Assembly (NCBI RefSeq): GCF_019059575.1
Contig: NW_024881979.1
Location: 124,001-188,000 of the forward strand
Direction: 5' to 3'
DNA: 64,000 bases
From: Amphibalanus amphitrite
Taxonomy: Eukaryota; Arthropoda; Thecostraca; Balanomorpha; Balanidae
The position numbers and the translations under genes were made by a program. Under the pieces are notes generated by a model. The model was not told where the DNA came from and did not search any database. It saw only the letters and a program-made list of their open reading frames with translations. Positions 43,545 to 55,559 of the stretch are shown here, in pieces; position 1 is the stretch's first letter, and every line of letters starts with the position of its first letter.

Positions 43545-44436
43545 CCCTCGCCGGCACATGGGGGGGTTGATGCAACCCCCCTAAGGTTTTTCGCGAATAA
43601 CTCGCGTAAAAAGCGACCGATCGCGACGAAACTTTTAGTACCTTCGCAGTGATCAATTTTACACCTACCCTGAAAATTTCATGACCCTGACCCAAATGAC
43701 CTTTGACCTGTGATGTGACCTCTTTTCCGAGACCATGTTTGGCCGGAATCGCGATTCGGCGTATGTCGGCTCGCATTAGCCGCGCGTTTGCAAGCTTTTC
43801 GTGGTTTCAAACGTTCAAACATGTGATTTGATGTTGCTCCCATACATTAGGGTGGGTTTCAAGGTCACCTGAAGGTCAGGTCAGGTCATTGACCTTTGGT
43901 GACCTCGGTTTATTTTTTCGAGTTTTACATGTTTCTAGGCTAGTTTTTTGAGCTGATTTCGAATTTAGCAACCATTTGAACATTTACGAAGTAGTTTTGG
44001 TGCCTTCGTAACATGTTACGAAGGTGTCAGAGGCGGTTGACACGTATTACGAATACCCGTCACGACCCCCACCGGTTGACCTGACCTGACCTGACCCGAC
44101 CTGGTCTAAATGCTTCAAGACATCATCTCTGATAAAAAATAACACGATATTCGTGATCAGCACCCCGGAAAACCACATAGCAGCCACACTTTACGACTTT
44201 CTAACAGGTCCCGATTTTCCCGGTTTTCGGGTCATTGACCTGACCTGGAAGGTCACCCGATGACCTAGGACCTTAAAATTGGGTATCATTGGCTTCCTCT
44301 CTTGACGGGCAACACGGTCGTTTTTTCTGCGAAGCTCTAGCTCGATCAGGGGCCAAACGCGAGGGGGGTCGTACCAACCCCCCCCCCCCCTTGTGCCGTC
44401 GAAGGGCGCAAAACGGCCTGTGCCGGCGAGGGTTGA
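43541..44436 (+). mobile_element. TTAA-family element H1 (0.9 kb)
   Basis: The left end TTAACCCTCGCCGGCAC shares its TTAA with the right end of element G. The right end is GTGCCGGCGAGGGTTGA. Terminal hairpin words are TTGATGCAA (left) and TCGTACCAA (right). It contains the CTTCGTAACATGTTACGAAG palindrome at 44004-44023, TCAAGGTCACC..AGGTCAGGTCAGGTCA and TTGACCTGACCTGACC. Non-coding. Confidence 0.9.
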
Positions 44437-46096
44437 GTATCGTGTAAAAAAAAACTATATAAATATATGTGTAAAGCGATAATGTGAACACATATATTGC
44501 ACAAACCGTTTTCGATATTACTTCATCAGTGTGCAAATATATAGGAATAAAACACAAAATACAAAACGGAGACGAAAGTTGTGGCTTATGTCGCTTTGAA
44601 TACATAAAAGTCCTTTTGGGTAACGCATTCTGCATTTGGCGTTGGCCAAATTATCATAAATAGAGAGGTATTTTGACATTCTACTTTATCAGCAAGGAGT
44701 TGTGCACGGGTTGGCCTGTGTGTGCTTACTGCTTAAGTTGGTTTTCAGGACTCTTGTATGCATTATGATAATAGGTGCTTAAACACAAGCATAGAGGCCT
44801 GAAATGCATTAACATCGATGAATTGCCAAAGCAGTTACATTATCCAGCGTCATTACATGAACATTTTATTGTCATTTTCTTTGCACATTTCATGTTTTGG
44901 ATTGATGGTGTTCCTAAATCCTACCACAGATTAATTGAAGCCAATAAGTTAAGATCTCCTTGTTGGCATATAATCATATAAGTAGAGAATTCAAATGAGG
45001 CAAATATGTATTCGATTCACTAAGTATATTTTTGAGAAATATTGTGCAATGCCACTGAATAACAATGGATAATGTATACGGTCATAGGCATGCGTGTGTA
45101 TTTTGCATTATTTTGTATGAAATTTATATATGAAAAGGTAAAAAATATATAGAATATAATTGTGTGTACTTGCATATGCATTTAAGATGTCTGTAATTCA
45201 GGCACAATCGCCTCGAACGACGAGATGCAATTTCATCTCTTTGCGCTAACGAGCTCGCGGTAATGTTCTTCTGCGAAAAGCTGCCTGCCCAATCAAACGA
45301 TCTCAGAAATGTGATATTGTCGAGCCACCGACAAGCACATCAGATAGATAACGATGCATCAAGCACAAATGTCAGTGCATTGCCGGTGATATGTTCTCCA
45401 TGAACCCGGAAAGTTCAATTTACACATGCGCTAGCTAGCTGACCGTTTGAAGCGTCTCCACTGATCTTCAATCATCATTGAGGCGTATATGTGATGAGGA
45501 GGCACTCCCTCTGTGCAATCCTAGGGCGACTCTGGAGAAGTACCCCGTCCGTGGGTGTAAGTATACTGTTGATAGTTGGAAGATGATCATTATATCCGGT
45601 TTTGCCCTGAGGTATTTGCTGCGACACACTGTGATGCGACTCTCTGGACTCATCTCTAAAGAAGCAGACGTGTGAGCTGCTGTGGAAGACGTCAATAGTA
45701 CCTACAGTTCTACATTTCCAACAGTTCTCCTACAAATACTTCTTCGTACTTCCAGCTTGTCTGAATTTCGATTGGCTCTGTTACCTTTTACGCTTAGTTC
45801 CTCATCATTCCTGTCATAGATTGCATCAGCCACTCCGTGTCGCGTTCTCAGAGTGGCTCTCTGATCGTTATCTGATACCTCCCACGACACTTCAGCACGT
45901 ATCAGGTGCCAGTGTCTCAGCGAGCCTACGTGAGCCGGTGTGGGATCGAATTAAACGCAGAGTGGCGTTGCGGCACGGCGAACGGTGTCACTCGCAGTCT
46001 CACTGGGTCTGGGTGGGGTCAGGGGAGGGGCAGGCTCGGCCAGAAATTGACCCGATCTCGCAGACTGAGCTGGAAGTTGAAAACTGGAGACCGAGA
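44437..46096. other. Anonymous DNA, no gene or repeat recognised
   Basis: AT-rich up to about 45190, mixed composition after that. Short open frames around 45478-45700 and 45821-46120 lack splice or homology support. Confidence 0.45.
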
Positions 46097-47188
46097 TTAA
46101 AGGTAGTGTGCCACCTTTGAAAGATTTCCCATTTTATTTTTCCTAGGATAAGAACCTTCTGTTTTTACCTAATATCGCAAAAAAAAATCAAAAATGGGCC
46201 TGGAATAGTGCCTTTTTCGCCTAAAAGTTTATCGGTTTTTCGATATGTATAACAACTGTAGTGGGCTGGCCTGCAAACAGGCGTCGGCAACAATCGCGAA
46301 TGCGGCGCACATGTGACAATAAGCAAAGGTCATTATAGAGTTACGAGTTACGATACGACGTACGGGAATGAGTTATCAGCTGTCTAATCGTAGACAACAC
46401 AATGTCGAGCCGTAAACTGTAAGCCTGTATGGGTATTGTTTCTTTTATTTGGCTGTCGAACATTATTTATGGTTTGAAATATGATTTTATGTAAAATAAT
46501 TGATATGAAAAAGCCGTCTCTTAAGTTATGACCCCATTTCACCACACGCAAGTGGCAGAAATGACAATGATCAGCTGACGCATTTTTCTTGGCCGAAGTC
46601 AGAGCGCGCGGCCCGACGCACCACCACCGCACCACAAAGTATGAGCAGAAGCCGCGCCCAAAGCCAGGGCCCCGGTAACGTGAGGTAGCCGAGTCGGGGC
46701 AGCGTGCGCTGACCCAAGCCAGGGCCGCAGCTTCGGGCGCGGTCTACCGCATCCCCGCGGGCAGCCCCGGGCTATCACATGACACCGGGAGGACGCGCGG
46801 CCCCGGCTTGGGTCAGCGCACGCTGCCCCGACTCGGCTACCTCACGTTACCGGGGCCCTGGCTTTGGGCGCGGTCTACCGCACCACCTAACAGGCGTGTT
46901 CGAAACCGCAGGAGATGCTGATGAACGGGTTTATCGAAACTTGATTGGATGAGCATATCGGTAATAGCGATTTCAGTGTGTGCATTTATTGTTCATAGTG
47001 GTGTGAAATGTGGTTGGGGTACGACCGACAACCCGTCGGGGCGAATTTCGCACTGGGGTACTCAAAATTTGAAGAATTTAAGACGTTTCCATGAGTTTTG
47101 AAGGTATGGATAAGTTCTAAAAATCCGGTTCTCCTTATCTGGGCCATTAACTCCATACGGTCCAGGAAAGCTGGCACACTACCTTTAA
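46097..47188. mobile_element. TTAA-target inverted-repeat element P (1.09 kb)
   Basis: The ends are TTAAAGGTAGTGTGCCA and TGGCACACTACCTTTAA, in both cases with TTAA outermost. It is unrelated to the CCCGCGCC family. A TTAA target is known for piggyBac and Kolobok superfamilies, and no transposase is present to decide. The centre is a GC-rich long hairpin, listed separately, and the rest is AT-rich. Confidence 0.85.
46654..46871. repeat. Perfect 67-base inverted repeat (84-base loop) inside element P
   Basis: Arms 46654-46720 and 46805-46871 are exact reverse complements, starting GCGCCCAAAGCCAGGG and ending GACCCAAGCC. In addition GGGCGCGGTCTACCGCA occurs as a direct repeat at about 46735 and 46866. 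Exact identity over 67 bases, in an element otherwise without internal symmetry, implies a recent or actively homogenised palindrome. Confidence 0.95.
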
Positions 47189-48497
47189 GCTCGCCTATGG
47201 TTCACGATTCTTCGGAAAGCTACTTAGTTTTCTTTTCTTAAGTCAAGTTTTGTCATGCATAAATGTACCTAATTGATCCTCAAACAATGATTTTTTAACA
47301 AGCTTACAAGCTTTCTTATTTGGTTTCAAGGCGGTAATCGTTTCCAGAAAACCTTTAGGTATAATCTAATAGGCACAATAAACAGTTATGAAGGACTGTG
47401 ATTCAGAAATGAGAGGAATTTAGCCTAGCTCAAGTGACCTATTTTGGCTCGTCCTCAGTGCTTCAAGTTATGAGTCGTAGGTTCAAGTGCTTAAAACACA
47501 TAATTTTCTACTCGCAGCATAAAGTAAAGTCCCTACGCGATGCATGCAAGTCCTGCCCTTACTCGCAAGCTTTCATTTTGTTCCCACCATTGTGTCTCAT
47601 TTGCATTTATAACAAAGGTGAGGAAGCCAAACGACTGCAAAAGCTACCAGCGAACAATGATACCTGCTGTTGAATGTATCAGCTTTGAAACCCATCATAT
47701 CTAGACCAGAACCGGCATCCTGCAGCACTTTAGCAATTACAATGGCGCCGCTTCTGACGGCCGGTCGCATTTTCTCGACACATTCGCCATTAGCGCGCCT
47801 CCCGTAAGGCACGCGTTATTTCCTCGGGGAAATTAGGGATCGTTTCGAACTGGCGACTTAACACGATTAGAGCTGCCGCTGGGGATCGGCGACACTGGCC
47901 GGCAGCCGTGTCACAAGATGAGGTCACGACTCGCCCCGCTCTGCGGCCCGGCCGACCGGACAGCGCGCTTAGATATTCACCGGTCGACGCGACAAAAATA
48001 TATCATATGTTCTGCGAGTGCATGCGCATTATTCATTTCAAGTTCGTGCTTAAGATCGTAAGTGCACTTGTGGGCACATTTGAACGAAGTCGTTTATCAT
48101 TTCCATGAACGGCATTTGCATAGCGCGTGTTGTTATCGACGGTTCGAGTGTGTGGAACTTCAGATGACATCAATGTCAAGTTCGCCTCTTTCCGGGGCCT
48201 AATGAATAAATCATTGTGCTGAGTCGCGCTGAGCCCAGCAAAGTGATGTCGAGACTCTCAGGGGCACTTCGCCATGAAGGCGCTTATGTGTCCACTTATT
48301 CAATTTTCGGACGGTTGGAGGAGTTTTTCCCAATTGAAACACCTTTTGCCACTTAAAAAGGTAACCCGAACTTGGCTTTTACGGGAACTTCAATTGTCTA
48401 TAATAGTTCAATTGCCTATTTCTGATTTATATGGTATGTTGCAACGGCCAGCGGGATTTTTCTTAGGCATTGTGAAAATATGATTGCGAAGATAATG
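47189..48497. other. Anonymous DNA, no gene recognised
   Basis: Contains a moderately CpG-rich patch (47740-47990) but no frame with protein character. Confidence 0.45.
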
Positions 48498-48912
48498 TAG
48501 GGTAAGGGCGGGTAAGAGGACGCGGGCGATAAGAGTACGCATCAGCTGTTTCGGTTGCCTAGCAACGCGGGTTTGTCGAGTTCATGAAGTGACATGAAGC
48601 CGCCAGTGCGTGTTTGTCACCAACGGAACGTGGGCGTTGTGCGGCGACGCTGTTGAGTTTAAGGCGATGAATATTATTTTGGAGCGTTATGATATTATTA
48701 TGGTATGGTACAATAATTTTGATACTTGGCAGTTGAGATAAGGTACATTTTTGTGATTACTGTGGGAAACTTGAGAGGTTTTCTGGGGAAATACTGTGCA
48801 GTGCAATATTCTGTTTGTGAAGTTTTGCACAATGTTTCGGGGTTGTTTTGTGCGCGAATTGTATGGAGGGTAAGAGTACGCACTGTCCATGAGGGTAAGA
48901 GAACGCAGAATT
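48498..48912 (+). repeat. Dispersed GGGTAAGAGNACGC motifs, possible diverged TA-type element
   Basis: TAGGGTAAGGGCGGGTAAGAGG at 48498 is followed by GATAAGAGTACGC, and at 48870-48910 by AGGGTAAGAGTACGC and GAGGGTAAGAGAACGC. The style resembles the GGGGTAAGA ends of elements C and D, but no inverted partner end was found, so this is tentative. Confidence 0.4.
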
Positions 48913-49496
48913 ATACATTATATCGAATACCTATGCTTTTTAGGTTTTATACAACTACCAATAAAAATTAAACTTGCAAAAAAATGGGAAGGATACAGCC
49001 TGAACAAAAAATGCGTCAGCCTCTGTAACCAGGCCTGCGCACAGCTCAAATACCCACACCACCCATCGCACCAGCAGCAACCCCCCCCCCCCCCCACCGT
49101 CCATGTCATGTCACCGCCGGTCGGGGGTGGCGCTGACATCCCAGTCCGACGTCCGGTCCGCGCGCCAGTCGTAGCTGAATGTGCGACTCACCGCGCACGG
49201 CACGCGTCGTCGTCGACACGCGCGGTCGACCCGCGGTGATTCGCACACTCGTCACTGTCGACGGCGGGTCGACGGCGACTGCGACCCATTGCGCAGGTCG
49301 TCCGTGGGTTGGAGCGATTTATGGTCATCGGATGCGGGCAGATCCACCCGGGTGTTTTCCGGTAATTAGCCGGGATAGTTTTCATCAATTGGTGTCTGCA
49401 GACCATCAGGTCAATCGGCTGATCGACAGATCTGAAAATAAATATAAAATCATCGATTGCATTGAATGTGGCTACAAATCATGTGCAATTCACCAT
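48913..49496. other. Poly-C tract and CpG-rich block
   Basis: A poly-C run (49080-49095) is followed by a CpG-rich block to about 49290, with CGTCGTCGTCGACACGCGCGGTCGA. Overlapping frames on both strands are compositional. Confidence 0.55.
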
Positions 49497-50410
49497 TTAA
49501 CCCTCGCCGGCACAGGGGGGAGGGGTTGATGCAACCCCCCCTAAGGTTTTTCGCGAATAACTCGCGTAAAAAGCGGCCAATCGGGACGAAACTTTCAGTA
49601 CCCTCGCATTGATCAATTTTACACCTACCCTGAAAATTTCATGACCCTGACCCCAATGACCTTTGACCTGTGACCTCTTTTCTGTGACCATGTTTGGCCG
49701 AAATCGCGGTTCGGCGCATGTCGGCTCGCATTAGCCGCGCGTTTGCAAGCTTTTCGTGGTTTCAAACGTTCAAACATGTGATTTGATGTTGCTCCCATGC
49801 ATTAGGGTGGGTGTCAAGGTCACCTGAAGGTCAGGTCAGGTCATTGACCTTTGGTGACCTCGGGTGACCTCGGTTCACTTTTTCGAGTTTTACATGTTTC
49901 TAGGCTAGTTTTTGGAGCTGAATTCGAATTATCAACCATTTGAACATTTACGAAGTAGTTTTGGTGCCTTCGTAACATGTTACGAAGCTGTCCGAGGCGG
50001 TTGACGCGTATTACGAATACCCGTCACAACCCCTACCGGTTGACCTGACCTGACCTGACCCGACCTGGTCTAAATGCTTAAAGACATCATCTATGGTCAA
50101 AACTAACACGATATTCGTGATCAGCACCCCGGAAAACCACATACGAGTAGCAGCCACACTTTACGACTTTCTAACAGGTCCCGATTTTCCCGGTTTTCGG
50201 GTCATTGACCTGACCTGGAAGGTCACCCGATCACCTAGGACCCTAAAATTGGGTATCATCGGCTTCCTCTCGTGACGGGCAACACGCTCGTTTTTTCCGC
50301 GAAGCTCTAGCTCGATCAGGGGCCAAACGCGAGGGGGGGGGGGGTCGTACCAACCCCCCCCCCCTTGTGCCGTCGAAGGACTCAAAATGGCCTGTGCCGG
50401 CGAGGGTTAA
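49497..50410 (+). mobile_element. TTAA-family element H2 (0.91 kb, intact ends)
   Basis: TTAACCCTCGCCGGCAC at left, GTGCCGGCGAGGGTTAA at right. Terminal hairpin words are TTGATGCAA and TCGTACCAA, as in H1. The CTTCGTAACATGTTACGAAG palindrome is at 49978-49997. It is collinear with H1 except for small duplications (an extra GGTGACCTCG near 49855). Confidence 0.92.
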
Positions 50411-50459
50411 GGTGAATGGAAACAGTGAGAAAATTTAGATGGAAAAAATGTTTTCGTTC

Positions 50460-51651
50460 TTAACCCGCGCCCCACTCGGGTCTGCGTATAACACGCCCTA
50501 CCGGGGGGGGGGGGGGGGGGCTCTCCATAGCCCCTCCCCTCCTAACTCCGAAACTACTGGGCCGATCGTCACAATTCAAATGGCGTCTGATAGCCCCGGA
50601 AAAACTGTCGAGCGAAACCTAATTTCATTGACCTCGAGGTCACCGATGACGTCACAGTTCAGGTCAAAGTAAAAATTATTAGCATTTTGGCTTGTTCACA
50701 TTTTGGGCTCTGGCCGCCTCTTACAAGTCAGATCAGACTCATTTTTGGTTTACACACTCGTGAATTGATGCTCCAGATACCTTGAGGGTACCAAACTTGT
50801 ACTTTGATTTTCAGGTCAGGGTCAGGTCATCACAGGTCACGGAAATATTATATCATGCGTCGGTCACGTGACACATGTTTTATGGTTCATTTAGGCCATG
50901 GATTTCGAATTTGATGTCGTCTGTGTCATTCGAGGTCATTTTGAGTCGAATTTAGCTTAGGTCAGGTCACTTTCAGGTCAAAAAGGTCAACTTTTGAAGT
51001 TGAAATTTTTCAACAAAAAAGGTGTCTATTGGATGCAGTTTGAGCTCAGGAACACAATGGTGCTTTTATATTGGTGTACGATGTCAAATACGTACTGAAA
51101 AATTGATTTGAAAAATTAATAATTGTGATTTTTTGCAATAATGCGTATAACGTGGCCATTTTTGAAGATATTTAGCTAAAACTTGCTAGAGTTAGTCATA
51201 AGCATGCGTTCTGTCACATATATTCCGTTTTTTCGAAAAGTCAAAAACTTTTTGAAAAAAAATATAAAAATATAAATTTTGATATTATTATAGAGAAATT
51301 TTCAAAATTTTCAAAATTTTGAACATCCGAGATAGCAGTTTGATAGCGCATTCAATTTTGAGTCCTTTCATGCAAAGAAATTGGATCTAGCTTAAAAACT
51401 GAGCTCTTGGGAGCGATTGCCGTGATTCAATGTTTTGCGTCGAAATCGGCCGAACATGACGTCACTCTGACGTCATTTCCAGCCGACCTATGGTAGCTAC
51501 GACGTTCAAATTTTGACACAAGGTGTCAAATTGATGCAGCCAAAGGTACTGAAAGTTTGGCGTCGATACGTCAAGTGGTTTGGAAGTTATTGCAGAAAAA
51601 CGGGAAGGGGGGCTATGAATAGCCCCCCCCCCCCAGTGGGGCGCGGGTTAA
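50460..51651 (-). mobile_element. TTAA-family element K (1.19 kb, intact ends)
   Basis: The left end is TTAACCCGCGCCCCACTCGG, spacer TCTGCGTATAACACGCC, a long G-run, CTCTCCATAG and a C-run. The right end is a G-run, CTATGAATAG, a C-run and AGTGGGGCGCGGGTTAA. The doubled end is on the left, so minus orientation. Paired TGACGTCA lie at 51467-51474 and 51478-51485, and AGGTCAGGGTCAGGTCA near 50815. The right end is nearly identical to the start of element M (63791). Confidence 0.92.
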
Positions 51652-53424
51652 TTGATGGTCCACGAGACATTATGTACACATCGAAATGAATAGGGCTTGA
51701 AAACATTTGTGCGTCAGGTAACGAAACGAGGGATAGTTGACTGACACCGAATGGAGAGTGCTTAATATAAAAAAGTATTACTCGGCAGTTGCTTCCATTT
51801 ACGACAAAATCTCCCACATGCTCCTTCAGAGCTCTCCTTCAGAACGTCCGTGTAGATTTGCATAAGCACTAACCGATTGGAGTAGACTGTGGGCGTGGTG
51901 GCCACATCATGTATCCCTTCATACGTTTCTAGGATGTTAGAGTTTAGACATAACGACGCTTGACAAGAAACATATATTTCTTCATACTCATATAGCAAGT
52001 TCATGGGACACGTTGGTGCATGCCCCGCCTAAAGGCAACATACTATACGGGCGTAGACTTTACAGTAAAACTGCATGTTGTTGAACATGCTGCTGGTTTC
52101 GCAACCGGTTCTTGCAATATAGTAGGCCAAACAAATAGGTCAAAGTCAGGAATTCAGTTGTATAATCAATGATGCTGAGAATCTCAATTTGCTGTAAAAT
52201 GAATCACTTAAAACTCTACAACTTAGGCACAGGTCAGCTCTGCTAACAACCCACTATTTATTGGCCCAATCACGGCTCACGGGGTGGGGTGTCTGAGCGA
52301 CGAATTCCGGCAGCGGTCTGTCTGATAGTTTCGTGTCCGGGTGCGATTGTGGCTGACTGGAGCTATTACGACAGCCGCCGGCGACCTCGGAAACTCGAGC
52401 TTTCCTGACCAGCCCCCATAGGCAGCGCGATCGGCCCGCTTGTCGGCCCCATATTGAGTGCCGCCTGATTATAACATTGGACCGCTAAGTGGCGAATGTC
52501 ACGAGTTGAGCGTCAACTTGGATAGGCATGTGTTTAGCCTGTTGGCTGTTTAAATTCAACGCTCAAAATGAGTCATTTTAGACGAAAAGGAAAAAAAGCT
52601 TCACATTGTTTGCGCCATGGGTGCGCTTTCACATAGACAGCATTTTATTCGTCATAGGAACTCGTCGGGCTGGTGAGCGGTATACGCATAAGACAGCATG
52701 GTCAGTTAGGCATCCAAACTCGACAGGTGTATCGCCTGCGGTCTGCAGTGCCTCCCAAGGAGGGGACTTGTCTGATGACCTACACCCATGCACGCTCGCA
52801 AATGCATGGCTAACTATACAACTTACGCAATGTGCTAGGCATGACCAATGTTTTAAGTGGAAGCTTATCCATTATAAGTCCTGAAGTGAGCAGTTTGCTT
52901 AATTATTGAGTACTCAATCCGTTTAAAAGCTTCGCTTGACATGCTGTAAAATTTTCAGTGAGGTTGGTTGCTATGGCTCGGACTGGAACAGCCCCAGAGC
53001 GGTACTCGATAAGGCATATTTATCTTCTCTCAGCCCACCGCGGGACAGGTGGGTGTAGGTCAGAGTCATCTGGAAACGAGAATTGTCAAATATCGCTGCG
53101 AGTTTTGCAAAATATTTAGCTTGATAGTTTTTTATTAGGCCCGTTTTCATGACCGTGCCACTGGTATGGCTCATGTCTCAACCACAACCGAAAATACGCA
53201 TCAGTTATCGAATATATGGGAGCTAGTGATTTGGAGAAGAAGTGGGACCGCTGCTAGGGCCGACTGCTAGTCATCTCTAGAAATGGTGTCACGGTGCTTA
53301 AAGTACTGGACGAAAAGAAGGGTGTAACTGTATATTTGCTGCGAAATCGGTGACGGAGCGTATGGCGCGAATAGTCAAAGGTGATAATGAGATATTTAGG
53401 TAATAAAGCAATTGGATGCAATTC
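51652..53424. other. Anonymous DNA, no gene or repeat recognised
   Basis: Only short frames. No splice-bounded frame with protein character was found on either strand. Confidence 0.45.
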
Positions 53425-54613
53425 TTAACCCGCGCCCTGATGGGGGGCCATTTTGCCCCCCCCCCCCCTGTGGTTTCTCTTAAATAGCGCAAAAACGGGC
53501 GGCGCTGCGCCAAATTTTGGGTACCTTACCGGGCATCAATTTGACACCTTCACACAAAATTTCAAGTCACAGGTCACCTAAGGTCAGGAGTTATTGAGGT
53601 CAAACTGAGGTCATGTTCGAGTAAAAATGAGCAAAAAACATGACATCTTGAAACGCTCACCAATCCTACAGTTAACAAGCGATTTTTAAGTTCTTTATGT
53701 GGTTGTGTAGAGAAAAGACGGCGCTACAAAACTGCTATCTCGGATTTTCGAAATTTTGGGATTTTGACCTCCAAAAATCAAAAAAATTGATTTTTTTTTA
53801 GAAAAACTCAAAAAATTTCCAAAAAATTTTCGAATTTCGAAAAAACCGGAATATATGTGATAGTCCCTGCGCTCTTCGATAAACATAATAAATTTTAGAT
53901 CGATGCCTCTTTTTTTGGCCAAGTTATAGCGAAAAAAACTGTTAAAAATTGATGACGTCAAATTTTTGAACTCAATTTTTAGCAATTCTAGACCTCGTAG
54001 CGCAAAACGGAGACCACCATTGAACTCCCCGTGACAAGCTGCATCGAATCGATACCCATTTTATGCAAAAATATCAACTTTGAAATTTGACCTAATTTGA
54101 CCTGACCTTGACCTGACCTTGACCTGACCTTGACCTGACCTTGACCAAAACGTGACCTAAGCTGGCCCTAAAGTCTGTCTGACCCACATAATCGCATTTG
54201 TCATGTAAAATGGACCATAAAACATGTATCACACGACACTTTCATATTGTGACCCCCCAGTGACCTGACCTCTGTGACCTGACCTGGTATCAGTGACCTC
54301 AAATAGCAAAATATGTGTTTGAAGATCATTTCCCCATCGATGATTTTCAATGAAATGCATTTTACTCGATTTTACAACGCATTTCTTGAAATGCCTGTAA
54401 ACGGTGAAAATCTACCTTTGACCTGACCTGTGACGTCATCGGTTTGACCGAGGTCAATGAAATTGGGTCACAAGGTAGTTCCCCGTTGGGGCTATCCAAC
54501 ACCGTTTACCGCTTGTCGCTATGTTGCGTGGTTCTCGAGATCTGAGGGGGGCCAAAATGCCCCCCCCCCATCAGACCGCGCTGCTCGGCAGACCCCATCT
54601 GGGCGCGAGTTAA
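53425..54613 (+). mobile_element. TTAA-family element L (1.19 kb, intact ends)
   Basis: The left end is TTAACCCGCGCCCTGATGGG, CCATTTTG between G- and C-runs. The right end is CCAAAATG between runs, then ATCAGACCGCG, spacer, and second TIR ATCTGGGCGCGAGTTAA. The interior has CATCAATTTGACACC, GACAAGCTGCATCGAATC and the densest TGACCT array in the window (54088-54158). Confidence 0.92.
54088..54158 (-). promoter_or_regulatory. Eleven TGACC half-sites in 71 bases
   Basis: TGACCTGACCT alternates with spacings of 0 and 1 base. On the minus strand this gives repeated TCAAGGTCAGGTCA. The motif class is known from nuclear receptor sites (FTZ-F1/ERR type). Function here is inference, and a transposase-binding role is an equally good reading. 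Confidence 0.55.
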
Positions 54614-55559
54614 TATTTCTGTGGCCACGAGCAATTCGCATATATAGAAAATTAATGTCAAACACACTGCATTCTGCAATGCCAGCTGCAGGAAGCATTC
54701 AGTTCAGATACCTCGAGATACAAGATACAGGAACAGATACAGGCAGAAACACAGAAAGGTACCTCGATACAATTAGGTACGACGAGCTATTGATGATTTG
54801 GAAGCACATTTAAAGTAGATACGGCTGCATAGCATCATGTACATTATATGAACTCCGATGCCGATAAACTCATTACATGCTAAGCCTCAGGTGTGCACTT
54901 GGAAGAGAAATATCATTCTCGTTACTTCATTCCTACTTCATAACAGGGATTCTTGAAGAATGTACGAACGCTATGTACATCAGCACTAGCATTCCACGTG
55001 CCATGCAAGGTCGTCTACAGAGGCTCATTCGAACTGCAAAGAGTGGCCAGTGACCGTTTCTTTGTTGGTCGATAGGGGAATGACTTACAGCGCCCGGCGT
55101 AGGTAAAGAGCCGTTATGAAAAGGGCGCCTTAGTAGTAACACCGTCCGACTACAGCTAACAGCGAAGAAAACGACTAATAGCCTACAGTAGGGAAATGCA
55201 CTCTGAACATGCTGCTCACAGGAAAGCATGTGTTAAATGCCGAGAACCGGTATGACTTAACAGAAAGCGAGGTTACAAGACGTGTTCTTCCTTTTGCATG
55301 CATGCATGAGCTGAAAGCTGTTCGGCGTCTGAGAGCCAAATCTTTAGTCTATTGCAGAAATCAATGTTTTCAGGAAAATTTATCATTTTCGCTTCACGTA
55401 ACATGCGCATTTGCGAGAGGCTTATGATGATGCTATAAGCATCATAACATCGTCCATGTCTTTATGCGTTATGTTGTCTGTACTGTCTATATCGTGACAC
55501 CAGCTCACCGTCTTCCTGAAAAAAGCATCCCACCGCGACCAAAACAACCACTTTGCAGC
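54614..55559. other. Anonymous DNA, no gene recognised
   Basis: No repeat of the window's families and no supported frame. Confidence 0.45.

Noticed and set aside
47434-47812. Frames of 71-79 codons on both strands
   Set aside because: No homology, no splice context, and they contradict each other.
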